Source of the DNA: Clostridium punense
Lineage (GTDB): Bacteria > Bacillota > Clostridia > Clostridiales > Clostridiaceae
NCBI RefSeq assembly: GCF_017874425.1
Contig: NZ_JAGGLL010000017.1
Coordinates: forward strand, 1-64,000
Reading direction: 5' to 3'
DNA length: 64,000 nucleotides
Shown: piece by piece, positions 38,282 to 47,868 of the stretch
Layout of the letters: the number at the start of each line of letters is the position of its first letter
How positions within the stretch are numbered: position 1 is the first letter of the stretch
Notes under the pieces: generated by a model
The model's database searches: none
Told to the model about the DNA's origin: nothing
What the model saw: the letters and a program-made list of their open reading frames with translations, nothing else
Position numbers and translations under genes: made by a program

Positions 38282-40009
38282 TTAATTTTTAGGAGCTATA
38301 TGCCAATCATCATATAAGCTGCCTTTAATATTTACATAATCATTTAAGTTTATAGATAGCATTCCATCTGGTGTCCAAGTGTCAATAACCTGTGAATACA
38401 CATTATATGTTCCATCTGGATACCATATCGGTGTAAAGTGTACTCTTTGATTATAAGTTGAGTATTTATTACTTTTAAGCTTAAAGCTTGCAGAATACCC
38501 TGCTGACATTTTTTCTAAAATTCTATTGTAATTTTGATAATTAAATTCTGGATAATAGGATATTACATTTTGAGCACCTGTTATTGCTGAACTTGGAGCA
38601 TTAGAGCTTAAATTTGTTGATACATTTACATTTACTCCATAGCCAGATTTTATTGTTTTTAATAAAGCTGTAGGAACTTTGCTGTCAGGCTGAACATTTA
38701 TATTAGCTGAAAGATTTGCATTATAGCTTATCCATCTATATTTCCAATCTCCTCTATCTACCCAATGCCCATTATCAACCCAATGTCCTCCACCACTACC
38801 ATTACTAACCCAACTCCAATCTGCCTCCCATTCCCACTTAGGTTCCCAATAACAATCCCATTCTCCCCATATTGCAGAAGTCTTTTGAGCTTTACTTGGA
38901 ATGCTTGGAATTTTAAAATTATTATTTTTATCATAAGCTGTTGGATTAGGTGGTGTATTTTCTTTTAAATCAACAATTTTTGCTGTAATAGATGCTCTGC
39001 CTGCTGATGCTCCACTTACACTAACATCAATATTAAGTGTTTGTGGTGTTAATGGAGTATGCCATTTAAACCAAACTTTTTGAGATTCATCTTCTGGAAT
39101 ATAAATGTTATTAACTGTGTAATTTTGTCCATTCACTCTAAAAGTTACAGATACAGGACTATCTGGTGTACGTCTTTTTTGTGTACTTACTGTTATTGAA
39201 GAAATAACATCAGTATCACATCTGTATTCATAATAATTAGTATCTATAACAACTCCTTTATCAGCTTCACCAAAACGTATAACTCCAAGCCCTAAATATG
39301 CCTTTATCTGTGCATTAGATACTTTTTGGTTATTTGCACCTGTCCATGCAGGAAAACCTAAATCAGAAGTTTGCAAAAATAAAGCAAGAGGTAAATTTTT
39401 ATGAGATAAACTTACCATCTTGCTTCTTAAGCCTCCACCTAATTTTTCATCATATAAAGCTGCTTCATGTGCAGTCATAGCTATATAAACACCTTGAAAC
39501 GTCATATATGCTATAGGTTCTATTAGTAATTTATAATCACCGTTTATAAGATTATCATATTTCATACCTGTAATATCTGCAATTAACCTTATTGCATACT
39601 CTGAGCAAAAATACTTTTTAGTAGCTTCAATATTTATACTGTAACTGCTTGAACCTATTATTCTTGGCATTGGCTGTGAAGGTTTATAGTACACATATCC
39701 ATTCATCTTTGGAGATAATGTAGCACCATTAACATATTGAATTTTGCTCTTTTTACCAAAGTGACCAATGTTAGATGGCTGGTTATTATTTGATAAATCA
39801 ATTGGTGTAGTAACTGGCATTTTATCACTATTTCTAATAACTGTTACTCTAACCCCATCATTACCTGGATTCCAAAAGTTTTGACTTGTACCATTTCCCA
39901 TTCCACCCCCACCACCATCAAAATTCCCATCTCCTGTGGCTAAAGCATTTTTGGGAATAGAAATTACTATTAGCATTATACAAAGTAAAAATGCTGTTAT
40001 TCTCCTCAT
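38282..40009 (-). CDS. Large secreted protein of the conjugation/pilus block
   Basis: 575 residues with a clear signal peptide (MRRITAFLLCIMLIVIS then ALA cleavage near residue 25), a Gly-rich mature start (FDGGGGGMGNG) and an internal low-complexity segment rich in Trp and Gly (GNGSG, WVDNGHWVDRGDWKYRW near 410). Middle parts look beta-rich and Ig-like. No family can be named with confidence. It may sit on the cell surface as an adhesin or channel part. A terminator-like hairpin (40027-40057) lies just upstream. Confidence 0.7.
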   Translation of the reverse strand: MRRITAFLLCIMLIVISIPKNALATGDGNFDGGGGGMGNGTSQNFWNPGNDGVRVTVIRNSDKMPVTTPIDLSNNNQPSNIGHFGKKSKIQYVNGATLSPKMNGYVYYKPSQPMPRIIGSSSYSINIEATKKYFCSEYAIRLIADITGMKYDNLINGDYKLLIEPIAYMTFQGVYIAMTAHEAALYDEKLGGGLRSKMVSLSHKNLPLALFLQTSDLGFPAWTGANNQKVSNAQIKAYLGLGVIRFGEADKGVVIDTNYYEYRCDTDVISSITVSTQKRRTPDSPVSVTFRVNGQNYTVNNIYIPEDESQKVWFKWHTPLTPQTLNIDVSVSGASAGRASITAKIVDLKENTPPNPTAYDKNNNFKIPSIPSKAQKTSAIWGEWDCYWEPKWEWEADWSWVSNGSGGGHWVDNGHWVDRGDWKYRWISYNANLSANINVQPDSKVPTALLKTIKSGYGVNVNVSTNLSSNAPSSAITGAQNVISYYPEFNYQNYNRILEKMSAGYSASFKLKSNKYSTYNQRVHFTPIWYPDGTYNVYSQVIDTWTPDGMLSINLNDYVNIKGSLYDDWHIAPKN

Positions 40010-40026
40010 AAAACACCTCCAAAAAA

Positions 40027-40057
40027 TTAAGAGTACAGCTTTTTGCCATACTCTTAA
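40027..40057 (-). terminator. Intrinsic terminator or attenuator inside the operon
   Basis: TTAAGAGTA (40027-40035) and TACTCTTAA (40049-40057) form a 9-bp stem with a T6 run on the minus-strand side. It is between the Lys/Pro-rich protein and the secreted protein, so it may lower expression of the genes after it. Confidence 0.65.
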
Positions 40058-40075
40058 AATATATTTTAATAAGCC

Positions 40076-40618
40076 TTAATCCATTTGTCCAACCTGTTTA
40101 TTTATATCTCCACTAGAATTTACGTTTTCTCCTTTATTTGCTCCTCCGTCTTCAACTGTTCCGAATCCTGGGAAGTTTCCTTGTCCTTTATTGTTAGCTT
40201 CTCCACCCTTTGGAGGTTGAGATTGAGGTTTCACTTCTTTTTCTGGATATGTTGGAACTTTATTTTTATTTGTTACATCATCACTAGTTTTTGGTTTTTC
40301 TTTTGGTGGTTCAGGTTTAATAACCTTATCCGCTTTCTTTGGAGTTTCACTATTTGTATCTAACTGTTTATCCTCAGTAGGTTTTTCCATTTTTTCATCA
40401 CTTCCTATTACTGGAACTTTAACTTGTGATGAATTATTGTCTTTTGTATCATCCTTTTTTAAATCTACTGATTTATTATCCTTTACCAAAGCTTGAGCAT
40501 CTTTAGCATTATGCTCTTTCGTAATAGAAGCTAATAATACCATTCCTAAACCTATAACTAACACCACGAGAACTGATACCAAAATATTTTTCTTTACCTT
40601 TAAATTAAATTTGTTCAT
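40076..40618 (-). CDS. Membrane-anchored Lys/Pro-rich protein
   Basis: 180 residues from ATG 40618, preceded by GGGAGG. One membrane helix (about 12-32, NILVSVLVVLVIGLGMVLL) anchors a long disordered tail rich in Lys, Pro, Asp and Gly (PKKADKVIKPEPPKEKPK, GGANKGENVN). It looks like a wall-spanning spacer. No catalytic domain seen. It follows the Tad-type pseudopilin genes. Confidence 0.65.
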   Translation of the reverse strand: MNKFNLKVKKNILVSVLVVLVIGLGMVLLASITKEHNAKDAQALVKDNKSVDLKKDDTKDNNSSQVKVPVIGSDEKMEKPTEDKQLDTNSETPKKADKVIKPEPPKEKPKTSDDVTNKNKVPTYPEKEVKPQSQPPKGGEANNKGQGNFPGFGTVEDGGANKGENVNSSGDINKQVGQMD

Positions 40619-40778
40619 GAAAACTACCTCCCTTATTTTTTTTATAACATAACGTGTTTTTCTACGCTTGTTAAAAAATAAACATACTTTCATCAAAATG
40701 TCTAGTTCTTTTTTTAAAATTTATCTTTTTATTTATTCACATTTTGTCCACAAGCTTTACTGTGGATATGTTATTAAC

Positions 40779-41333
40779 TTAAAACTTAGGTGTATACCCA
40801 GCCTTAACTTTTAAGTTAATTTTTAGTGGAGGTAACATCCCCCATCCAAAAGATAATGGTACTTCAAGATTAATATATGCTTCTGACTCAAATTTCTGTA
40901 AACCATTAGGATTTGTTGGTGCTAAAGGAGTATTTATAATATTTACTTTTAGCGCTGAAAGTTTGTATTCTGCTTCTTTTCCTGTAATTTTAATATGATA
41001 TACTCCATCTTTTTGTAATCCTAAAAGATTATCAAGATATGCATATACATCACCTGTATCAAGTTTGCTTTCCCATTTATCTGACGATGATAATGTATAT
41101 CCTCCACTGTAACCTTCTCTAAGTCCGTTATATACATCATCATAATTCTGTGTTGCAACAGATATTATTGAGGTTTGAAGTGCATCCCTTACTCCCTTTG
41201 CAATTATTTGAAGCCTCATGTATTCCGATACTGCACTAAATATAAGTATTAGTGACATAACTATGGCACAAGCAAGTGGCAAAGCATTTCCTTTTTTCTC
41301 TTTCAATATCCTTCTAAAATCTTTTATTTCCAA
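40779..41333 (-). CDS. TadE/TadG-like pseudopilin
   Basis: 184 residues. An N-terminal KEKKGNALPLACAIVMSLIL looks like a type IV-type leader and hydrophobic pilin helix (residues 15-35). A soluble domain follows. It overlaps the preceding DUF4320-like gene and ends the Tad-type set. Probably a minor pilin processed by the prepilin peptidase at 46498-47004. Confidence 0.72.
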   Translation of the reverse strand: MEIKDFRRILKEKKGNALPLACAIVMSLILIFSAVSEYMRLQIIAKGVRDALQTSIISVATQNYDDVYNGLREGYSGGYTLSSSDKWESKLDTGDVYAYLDNLLGLQKDGVYHIKITGKEAEYKLSALKVNIINTPLAPTNPNGLQKFESEAYINLEVPLSFGWGMLPPLKINLKVKAGYTPKF

Positions 41334-41731
41334 TATACTTCGCTCCTTCCTGTTGCCTTTGCTTTAAGTTCAATAGGAAAAGAACCAAAACTAAAAAATC
41401 CTATGTCTACTGTACTTGATACTGTTACTGCCATTTCATCATTAAGCTGCACCTTATTTGTACCACTTATATAATTCGCTTTCCATGAAATACTAGTCTT
41501 TATACCTAACTGTTCATTCAATTGATTTGCCTTCGTAGTTACTTCTGTTCCTACTCTTCCTGAAATTTCAGCAGTTCTAATAATTTCATTGGCATAATTA
41601 TTAAGCTGATTTTTAGCAATAAATACTGGAAATACCTTTACTGCAAAAGCAATAACAAACATAACAGCTATAACAATAACAACTGTATCCATGTAACCTT
41701 CCCCACGTTTGCATTTAAGAAGTTTTTTCAC
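41324..41731 (-). CDS. DUF4320/TadE-like pseudopilin
   Basis: 135 residues. Its leader CKRGEGYMDTVVIVIAV matches the SGEGFVDTAVKILM leader of the small protein at 48769-48999. Shared G-E-G-aromatic-x-D-T before a hydrophobic helix suggests one prepilin peptidase acts on both. It overlaps the next TadE-like gene by ten bases. Confidence 0.75.
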   Translation of the reverse strand: MKKLLKCKRGEGYMDTVVIVIAVMFVIAFAVKVFPVFIAKNQLNNYANEIIRTAEISGRVGTEVTTKANQLNEQLGIKTSISWKANYISGTNKVQLNDEMAVTVSSTVDIGFFSFGSFPIELKAKATGRSEVYWK

Positions 41732-41742
41732 CTTGCCACCCC

Positions 41743-42615
41743 CTAAAACATATTTCCAAGTGTTTTAACAATTTCAACTGCCATTACTCCAAGATACATT
41801 AAGACAAAACATATAAGCATTGCAAATGAATATTTACGAATTTTAGAAGGCTGTTTTGCTGCTATTCCTTTAAGTCTTTGAAGCTCTAACTGTTTTAAAT
41901 CATGGGACAACATCTGAAAATACACTACTCCATCATCTCCACGAAGTACACTAATTAATCCTCTTACAACCTCTGATAATGCTGAACTTCCAAGCCTTGT
42001 TTCAAATCTTGTAAGAGCTGCTTCATAGCTCCCTGATTTCATATCTGCAACAGTTATTTCTAATTCTCTTTTCATACTCTTTCCTGCATTTTGTTTATAG
42101 TTTTCTAATATTGAAAGAACATCTCTACTTGCCTTTAACTCCTGAGTAAGAGTAGAAGCAAACCTTGGAAGCTCATACTCAATTTCCTCCCGTTGCTTTT
42201 TTACTGCTTCATCAGCGCTTTTCATTTCTTTAAAATAAACTGCAATGGCTAAAAATAAAATTACTGGACTTATCATAGGTAAAATAATCAAAGCAGGGAT
42301 AATACTTAAAAGTACCATTCCTGCTTTAACATAAGCTCTTGCTATATAAGTTTCTGGTGATAAATTAATTTCTGCTGACTTTAAACTTGCTATCATCTTT
42401 TTCTTTTTATAATCATTTATTTTGATGTACTTAGAAATCTTAGTTGAAATCTCTAAAATGAATACATCTATATTTTTTGTCTTTTTCTTTTGCCTTTTAT
42501 TGATGCTTAAAACAACTTTAGAAGCCTTATAACTTGGTAATTTAAAATAATCTGCCAAAATCATATAGGTTCCAAAGGAGAATAGGCATACAAAAACAAA
42601 TAATATATTTAACAA
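41743..42615 (-). CDS. TadC-like inner-membrane pilus assembly protein
   Basis: 290 residues with an N-terminal helix, then the GspF/T2SS-F domain typical of TadC (EIEYELPRFASTLTQELKAS near 140-160, SALSEVVRGLISVLRG) and a closing membrane helix. It would form the platform with the TadB-like protein. Spacing of 14 bp to TadB. Confidence 0.82.
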   Translation of the reverse strand: MLNILFVFVCLFSFGTYMILADYFKLPSYKASKVVLSINKRQKKKTKNIDVFILEISTKISKYIKINDYKKKKMIASLKSAEINLSPETYIARAYVKAGMVLLSIIPALIILPMISPVILFLAIAVYFKEMKSADEAVKKQREEIEYELPRFASTLTQELKASRDVLSILENYKQNAGKSMKRELEITVADMKSGSYEAALTRFETRLGSSALSEVVRGLISVLRGDDGVVYFQMLSHDLKQLELQRLKGIAAKQPSKIRKYSFAMLICFVLMYLGVMAVEIVKTLGNMF

Positions 42616-42629
42616 AATCTCACCCCCCT

Positions 42630-43580
42630 CTAATCCTTATAAACTTTTCTATATTCAACTGGTTTTGTTAGTTTAATTACCGCTGCTAATGATATAAATA
42701 TAACCAAAATACATATTGCAAGTATTGCTTTACCTATAGTAGTAAACATCAAAGTTTGATACCATGATTTATTTAAAAAGTACATCAGTGGTACATTTCC
42801 TATGAGAAGTATTGTCATAGTTATAAACTCTTTCATTGGTTCATATAAAAGATAATCAAGTTCTGCACTTACAATTCTCATATCCGAAAGTTTTACAACT
42901 ATTGGTGTTAAGGTGCTTTTCAAATTTTTATCATCTTGACAAGCTATAACTCCGTCAATCCATTCTCTAAATACGTCATTATCAATCTTAGGTTTTAGAT
43001 TTTCTAAAGCCATTTTAATATTAGAATTTATCAGCTTGGTTTGTGTAAGAAAACTTTTAAACACATCTGCTACAGGTGGATTAATATACGTGATGTTTTC
43101 ATCTACTGCTGTAATTATACTTTCACTTCTTAAGTAAGATGTTGTTATCACCGATAAGGCTGTTTCAAGTTCTGAATTTAACTGCTTTTTATAAAAAGTA
43201 GCTGTAAACTTAATATACCAAAATGGAAGTAGTGCAAACCCTCCTGCAAGTATTGGTATTAGGAAATAGTTATTCATTGAAATAGCTACCATCATTCCTA
43301 AAATTAATAGTGCAAAAGATAGCACACAAAGTATTGAAAATTTACTGCTCTTATTAGTAGCTTGTAAAATATCCTTTGTTTCTTCTATTAATAGCTTTAA
43401 TCCTTTTGTTTTTTTCTTCTTAGTAACTTCTATAACTTTTTCTTTTAGTGTTTTTTCTTTGCTTTTAAATATTTTTGAAATAGCCTCTGCAAATTCTAAT
43501 GGATTTATGGAAAGAAGTATAAAACTTCCTGCCACTAATCCTAAAAATGCTATTACACTAAGTAATGTCACTGCTATCAC
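42630..43580 (-). CDS. TadB-like inner-membrane pilus assembly protein
   Basis: 316 residues with several membrane helices and a GspF-like middle (LETALSVITTSYLRSESI, WIDGVIACQDDKNL). GTG 43580 is the longest start; GTG 43571 has a better-spaced GAAGGTG. It overlaps the end of the TadA ATPase gene and pairs with TadC. Confidence 0.82.
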   Translation of the reverse strand: MIAVTLLSVIAFLGLVAGSFILLSINPLEFAEAISKIFKSKEKTLKEKVIEVTKKKKTKGLKLLIEETKDILQATNKSSKFSILCVLSFALLILGMMVAISMNNYFLIPILAGGFALLPFWYIKFTATFYKKQLNSELETALSVITTSYLRSESIITAVDENITYINPPVADVFKSFLTQTKLINSNIKMALENLKPKIDNDVFREWIDGVIACQDDKNLKSTLTPIVVKLSDMRIVSAELDYLLYEPMKEFITMTILLIGNVPLMYFLNKSWYQTLMFTTIGKAILAICILVIFISLAAVIKLTKPVEYRKVYKD

Positions 43581-44916
43581 CTTCTTTCAACAAAGTATCA
43601 AGGATATTAAGAGGCATCCCATTTTCAAGCAGTCTTTTTTGCAAGCTCTTTGAAATGTTATTTACCCTTTCATAATTACCGATTATTTTTAACTTTCCAT
43701 CTACAACTTTATTTTCTTTGATGTTATAACGAAAAAGAGTGTGAATTTGCCTTTTACCATCTGGCAATATTTCACACTCTGTAATCTCCATAATCTTTCT
43801 TGAATTATCCTCTAACTTTTTTGAAAAGAATACTATTGGAAAAGCTTCCGTTACTAGCGAATATAATGTATCGTCATTAATATCATATTTCATCTTACAT
43901 AAAGTAACCATACGGAAATATGTGGCTTCACATGAATTAGCATGAGTTGTTGTAATAACTGCATGTCCTGTTCTTGCTGCTTCCTGTGCTGAAAAAGATT
44001 CATCACCTTTCATTTCTGCTACACATATATAATCTGGATTAGAGGTTAAAGCACTTTCTAGTAGCTTTTCTTGGTCTATATTTTGTTTTTTATCCTCGCT
44101 ATACCTTGTAACAGTATGAACTACACTATTTATAATATTTCCTTCTTCATCTTCTTTTACAAGATCAAATTCCCTTGTTCCATTTTCTATAGTAAAAATA
44201 CGCTTATCATTAGGAATAGTTGAAAGCAACCAGCTCATCAAAGTCGTTTTTCCTGATGATGTAGCACCTGTAACACACATACTTAAACCATATCTTAAGC
44301 AGATACTTAGGAAATCAAGCATCTCTGTTGTGGCTGTTCCATTACTTATAAAATCCTCTCTTGCAAGCTTCTGAGGATTAACAATACGAATAGATACTGC
44401 AAGCCCTTTATCATGGTCTATTACTCCACTACCAAACACAGTAATTCTTATCTTATTAGATAAATGTCCTCTTACTACAGGCTGTGAATTGTCGAGTATC
44501 ATACCTGATTTATGAAGTAATCTTCTAATAACATCAATGGCATGTTCTGGTGAATTAAATTTTTCTTTTGTGGGTAATATTTGACCATTAGTATAAGTAA
44601 CTTTTATATCTCTCCACTGATTTATATTTATTTCCTCTACATCTTTTCTAAACAGATATTTAGTAATAAAAGAGAACTCCGCCATTTCTGAATACAATTT
44701 TTCTACAAGTTCATCAAAAGATAAATCTCTAACCCCTAATGAATAATCCATAAGATATTTAGATATATAGGACTTAATCTGTTCCCTTTGTTCTTCTGGA
44801 TTATCTGATATCAATGTTGAGTATTTATTTGAAATATACTCTTGTACCTCTTGTAATATATCAGGAAATTCCTTAATGCATTGTCCTGAATTAAAAAACA
44901 AAGCAGCATTGTTCAT
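43558..44916 (-). CDS. tadA: TadA/CpaF-type secretion ATPase
   Basis: 452 residues from ATG 44916, preceded by GGGAGG and overlapping the TadZ stop as TAATG. Walker A GATSSGKTTLM is near residue 235, then the Asp box and Walker B region (IFTIENGTREFDL, PDYICVAEMKGDESFSAQEA) with GHAVITTTHANSCEA. It powers pilus extension or secretion at the cytoplasmic face of the Tad platform. Confidence 0.92.
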   Translation of the reverse strand: MNNAALFFNSGQCIKEFPDILQEVQEYISNKYSTLISDNPEEQREQIKSYISKYLMDYSLGVRDLSFDELVEKLYSEMAEFSFITKYLFRKDVEEININQWRDIKVTYTNGQILPTKEKFNSPEHAIDVIRRLLHKSGMILDNSQPVVRGHLSNKIRITVFGSGVIDHDKGLAVSIRIVNPQKLAREDFISNGTATTEMLDFLSICLRYGLSMCVTGATSSGKTTLMSWLLSTIPNDKRIFTIENGTREFDLVKEDEEGNIINSVVHTVTRYSEDKKQNIDQEKLLESALTSNPDYICVAEMKGDESFSAQEAARTGHAVITTTHANSCEATYFRMVTLCKMKYDINDDTLYSLVTEAFPIVFFSKKLEDNSRKIMEITECEILPDGKRQIHTLFRYNIKENKVVDGKLKIIGNYERVNNISKSLQKRLLENGMPLNILDTLLKEGDSSDIT

Positions 44917-45719
44917 TACTTCTTTCCTCCCTTGAACCATGGTAACACTCGCCCTGAGCTCTTTTTCACCTCAAAGCTTTCATCAAAAACCAAGGTTATT
45001 ACCTCTCTAATTGTTGTATTGTATTCTTCCTTTTCCTTTGATTTTAAACCCTGAAAAAGCTCACCACATAAAAATTGTTCTGCTATTTCTTCAAGATGTG
45101 GTAACTCATACTTTATACCATGATATTTTTCTTTTATCTGCTCCTTCGGCTCATTGTACTTCACATCTGATAAGACTTTAATATGGTTATCTATATTAAA
45201 TCTTCTATCAGCTAATAAAGGTAAATAAGAATCAAAATAGGACACAGCTTTTAAATTTGCACCGTTAAGCCTTATAACCTTATCGGCAATTTCTAGTGCC
45301 ACCGTTGATAAAATATCAGAAGTAAAAACACTAGAACAGTCTACTATTACATAATCTGCTAAATGCCTAAGTAATATAAATAAATCATTAGCTCTTTCTT
45401 TTGAATACTGAGCATAGGTAAATATGTTTTCACCTTGCTCATATCCTAGAATACTTATATACTGATTTTTATCTAAAGTAATGCACTTAGATAAAATATC
45501 TTCCTGACTAATAGTAGGTGCTGATAATAAACTTCCTAGTGATTTTTTCTCTACCTTAACATTAGGCAAAACTATCATAGATTCAGGGCACAGTGTGTCA
45601 CACATTACAATAATTACATTTTTCTTTTTTAATGCTAACTCTCTTGCAATCTTTATACTTGTTATTGTCTTCCCAGAATTGGGATTCCCCCATATCGCAA
45701 GAATTTGATTACTCTTCAT
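44916..45719 (-). CDS. TadZ/CpaE-like MinD-type ATPase
   Basis: 267 residues. The N-terminal IWGNPNSGKTITSIKIA is a P-loop; VIIVMCDTLCPE is the MinD-like second strand. In Tad systems this protein places the pilus machine in the cell. It starts directly after the CpaB-like gene and is translationally coupled to TadA. Confidence 0.82.
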   Translation of the reverse strand: MKSNQILAIWGNPNSGKTITSIKIARELALKKKNVIIVMCDTLCPESMIVLPNVKVEKKSLGSLLSAPTISQEDILSKCITLDKNQYISILGYEQGENIFTYAQYSKERANDLFILLRHLADYVIVDCSSVFTSDILSTVALEIADKVIRLNGANLKAVSYFDSYLPLLADRRFNIDNHIKVLSDVKYNEPKEQIKEKYHGIKYELPHLEEIAEQFLCGELFQGLKSKEKEEYNTTIREVITLVFDESFEVKKSSGRVLPWFKGGKK

Positions 45720-46496
45720 TTACATTCCTCCCTGAACTTGTTTTACAGTATTAGTTTCAGCATTGCCACTAGAATCTTTTATAACCTTTTCTTGTTCATC
45801 TATAAACTTTTGTGCTGTTTCTTCATTACCACGATAAATAAGTGATACATGCATTTTGCCCTTTTCCTCTAATTCTGCTAATAGTTTTGCTTGTGTTTTA
45901 TTTACTAAAAGAGTTACTGTGGATGGAAGTTCTTGTTCTTTGTCATCCTTTTTATTATCTGTAAATTCTTTGTCTGACCCTTTATTTGTTGTAACTGCTA
46001 GTACTCTTACATATTGAAGCTCTTTTGGTGTAATTGTTTCTCTAAACTCACCATAGTTAGATGCAATAATTGAAATAATATCCCCTGTTTCAAGCTTTCC
46101 TGATAATCCTGCTGCAAAACTTTTAATAGAAATTGAAATGGCTTGTTTATTTCCATCTAGTCCATAAAGATATTTATTCTCTGCAAGTGGACTATTTGCT
46201 ACTTTAGTATTTAATACATAATCACCTTTAAACAAGTCTGCTGTTGCATATTTACCTACTACATTTTCCTTATTTTTCAGAACTGTATTTGGTAAGTTAT
46301 ATCCACCTATTTCTGCAACTTGAATCTTATCTGATGTGATTTGTTCTCCTGCTTTAACATCCTTAACAATTCTTACAACTGATATTTTAGACTGTAATGC
46401 ATTATTAAAAAGTGGTGTAATTCCAACGCAAATTAAAAGTGATAATACAATTGCTGTAAGCCCTACTACTGTTCTATTTCTAAATAAATTTCTCAT
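45720..46496 (-). CDS. CpaB/RcpC-like SAF-domain pilus protein
   Basis: 258 residues. One N-terminal membrane helix, then the SAF domain (VVRIVKDVKAGEQITSDKIQ, GKYATADLFKGDYVL) and an RcpC-like middle (SIKSFAAGLSGKLETGDIIS, TVTLLVNKTQAKLLAE). It acts as a periplasm-side or wall-side part of the Tad channel. Confidence 0.85.
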   Translation of the reverse strand: MRNLFRNRTVVGLTAIVLSLLICVGITPLFNNALQSKISVVRIVKDVKAGEQITSDKIQVAEIGGYNLPNTVLKNKENVVGKYATADLFKGDYVLNTKVANSPLAENKYLYGLDGNKQAISISIKSFAAGLSGKLETGDIISIIASNYGEFRETITPKELQYVRVLAVTTNKGSDKEFTDNKKDDKEQELPSTVTLLVNKTQAKLLAELEEKGKMHVSLIYRGNEETAQKFIDEQEKVIKDSSGNAETNTVKQVQGGM

Positions 46497-46497
46497 C

Positions 46498-47004
46498 TTA
46501 ACATCCTCCTGTAATTAAAAATGATAAAAAACACCCTATAGATAAATAAGGTGCTAATGGAAAAGATATATTTTTATCCTTATTTTTGATTTTGTAATAA
46601 ATGAAATTGATAGCTACTGCTAAAGTAAGTCCTATAATACTTGCAATAAACCCTCCCTTCACTCCTAATAGAAATCCACTAGATGCCATGAATTTTATAT
46701 CACCGCCACCTATTCCATCTCCTTTTAATAATGCTGTTATAAAAAATGGTAGTGGAACAATAATAAATCCCATAATAGCAATCATAAAATTCACTTTAAT
46801 CAAGCTAATAGCAATAATCATTAAATGTATTTTATCTGGAATAATCTTTTCTTTTGAGTCCTTATAGCTTGCATAAATTAAAATTAAGGCGTAAAAAAAG
46901 CCCTTGACGATTAAATTAGTATCATCAAAGGCTTTAAATAACCCTATTAAACTTATTATTGTAAGTATTGCTCCAAGAATCATTAATATTTTTGACTTTT
47001 TCAT
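46498..47004 (-). CDS. Prepilin peptidase, A24/TadV type
   Basis: 168 residues, about six membrane helices. The two catalytic Asp are in YKDSKEKIIPD (near 48) and GGGDIKF (near 100). It cleaves and may methylate prepilins; likely substrates are the GEG-motif proteins at 41324-41731 and 48769-48999. First gene of the Tad-type set. Confidence 0.88.
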   Translation of the reverse strand: MKKSKILMILGAILTIISLIGLFKAFDDTNLIVKGFFYALILIYASYKDSKEKIIPDKIHLMIIAISLIKVNFMIAIMGFIIVPLPFFITALLKGDGIGGGDIKFMASSGFLLGVKGGFIASIIGLTLAVAINFIYYKIKNKDKNISFPLAPYLSIGCFLSFLITGGC

Positions 47005-47022
47005 TCATCCCTTAATTCTCCT

Positions 47023-47289
47023 TTACTTGATAATATAAATATTAGGTGCTCTTCCACCATCATCATGATAAATCTTCCTAATATCTATATACCCCTTTTC
47101 CTCAAGTCTATGACTATTCCTCCTTACTGTGTTCTCACCTATATTTAATGTATAACTAATTTTCTTTATAGGTACTTGAATCTTTCCATCAGAATCTGCA
47201 AGTTCGCACAATAAGCCATATATAAGTTTACCTGCAATAGTTGTCTTTAATGTGCCTGTTAACTTGTACTTTACCAATTCATCATTCAT
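47023..47289 (-). CDS. Small winged-helix DNA-binding protein
   Basis: 88 residues with a winged helix: IPVKKISYTLNIGENTVRR-like recognition part and a wing ending in YIIK. It sits between PrgI and the prepilin peptidase and may regulate the pilus genes. Confidence 0.7.
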   Translation of the reverse strand: MNDELVKYKLTGTLKTTIAGKLIYGLLCELADSDGKIQVPIKKISYTLNIGENTVRRNSHRLEEKGYIDIRKIYHDDGGRAPNIYIIK

Positions 47290-47295
47290 CTATCT

Positions 47296-47619
47296 TCATC
47301 TCCATTCATCAAGATATTTATATTGGTATTTCTTCTGTGATTTAGCAAACTTAATCATAAATTTCAGCTGATCTACAACAGAAATATTAGTTTTGTCCTT
47401 TGTAAGCATCATTACAGAACCTGCAATTGAAGATAAAATAAACACCACACAAAATGCGGTGCTCTTAGTCAACATATATACAATTACATCAATTACTCCT
47501 GCTACTAATGTAGCAAGAATAGCTTGAAACAACTCTTCTTTACCAAAGCCATCAAAGATTTCTGTCTTTGTCTTTAGACCTAGTGGAATATATAGGGTTT
47601 CTTTTTCATAATTATCCAA
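47296..47619 (-). CDS. PrgI/VirB3-like conjugation membrane protein
   Basis: 107 residues from TTG 47619, with GGGAGG seven bases upstream. It begins with ETLYIPLGLKTKTEIFDGF, typical of PrgI, followed by two membrane helices. It normally works beside VirB4, but here the Tad-type genes lie between them. Confidence 0.8.
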   Translation of the reverse strand: MDNYEKETLYIPLGLKTKTEIFDGFGKEELFQAILATLVAGVIDVIVYMLTKSTAFCVVFILSSIAGSVMMLTKDKTNISVVDQLKFMIKFAKSQKKYQYKYLDEWR

Positions 47620-47658
47620 TGTAACACCTCCCAAACTATATAATGTCAAATCATATTT

Positions 47659-47868
47659 TTAACTATAATATGCCAGTACCAACTCCTTAATTTGCCATAT
47701 ACTTTCTGCAAGTATATAAAATATCAATGTATTTTTTGCTCTTTTTTTATACATAGAACTTTCATCCTCAGAAGCACCCATTCTTATAAAACAGTAAACA
47801 ACTCTTAATCCTGCACCTACTCTAATGAGCATTACAAACGCATCTGCCATTTCTTTTACTAAATCCAT
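47659..47868 (-). CDS. Small membrane protein of the transfer block
   Basis: 69 residues, two likely helices, no named family. It overlaps the start region of its neighbours tightly (its first base is the last base of the VirB6-like gene), which supports a real gene. Confidence 0.65.
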   Translation of the reverse strand: MDLVKEMADAFVMLIRVGAGLRVVYCFIRMGASEDESSMYKKRAKNTLIFYILAESIWQIKELVLAYYS

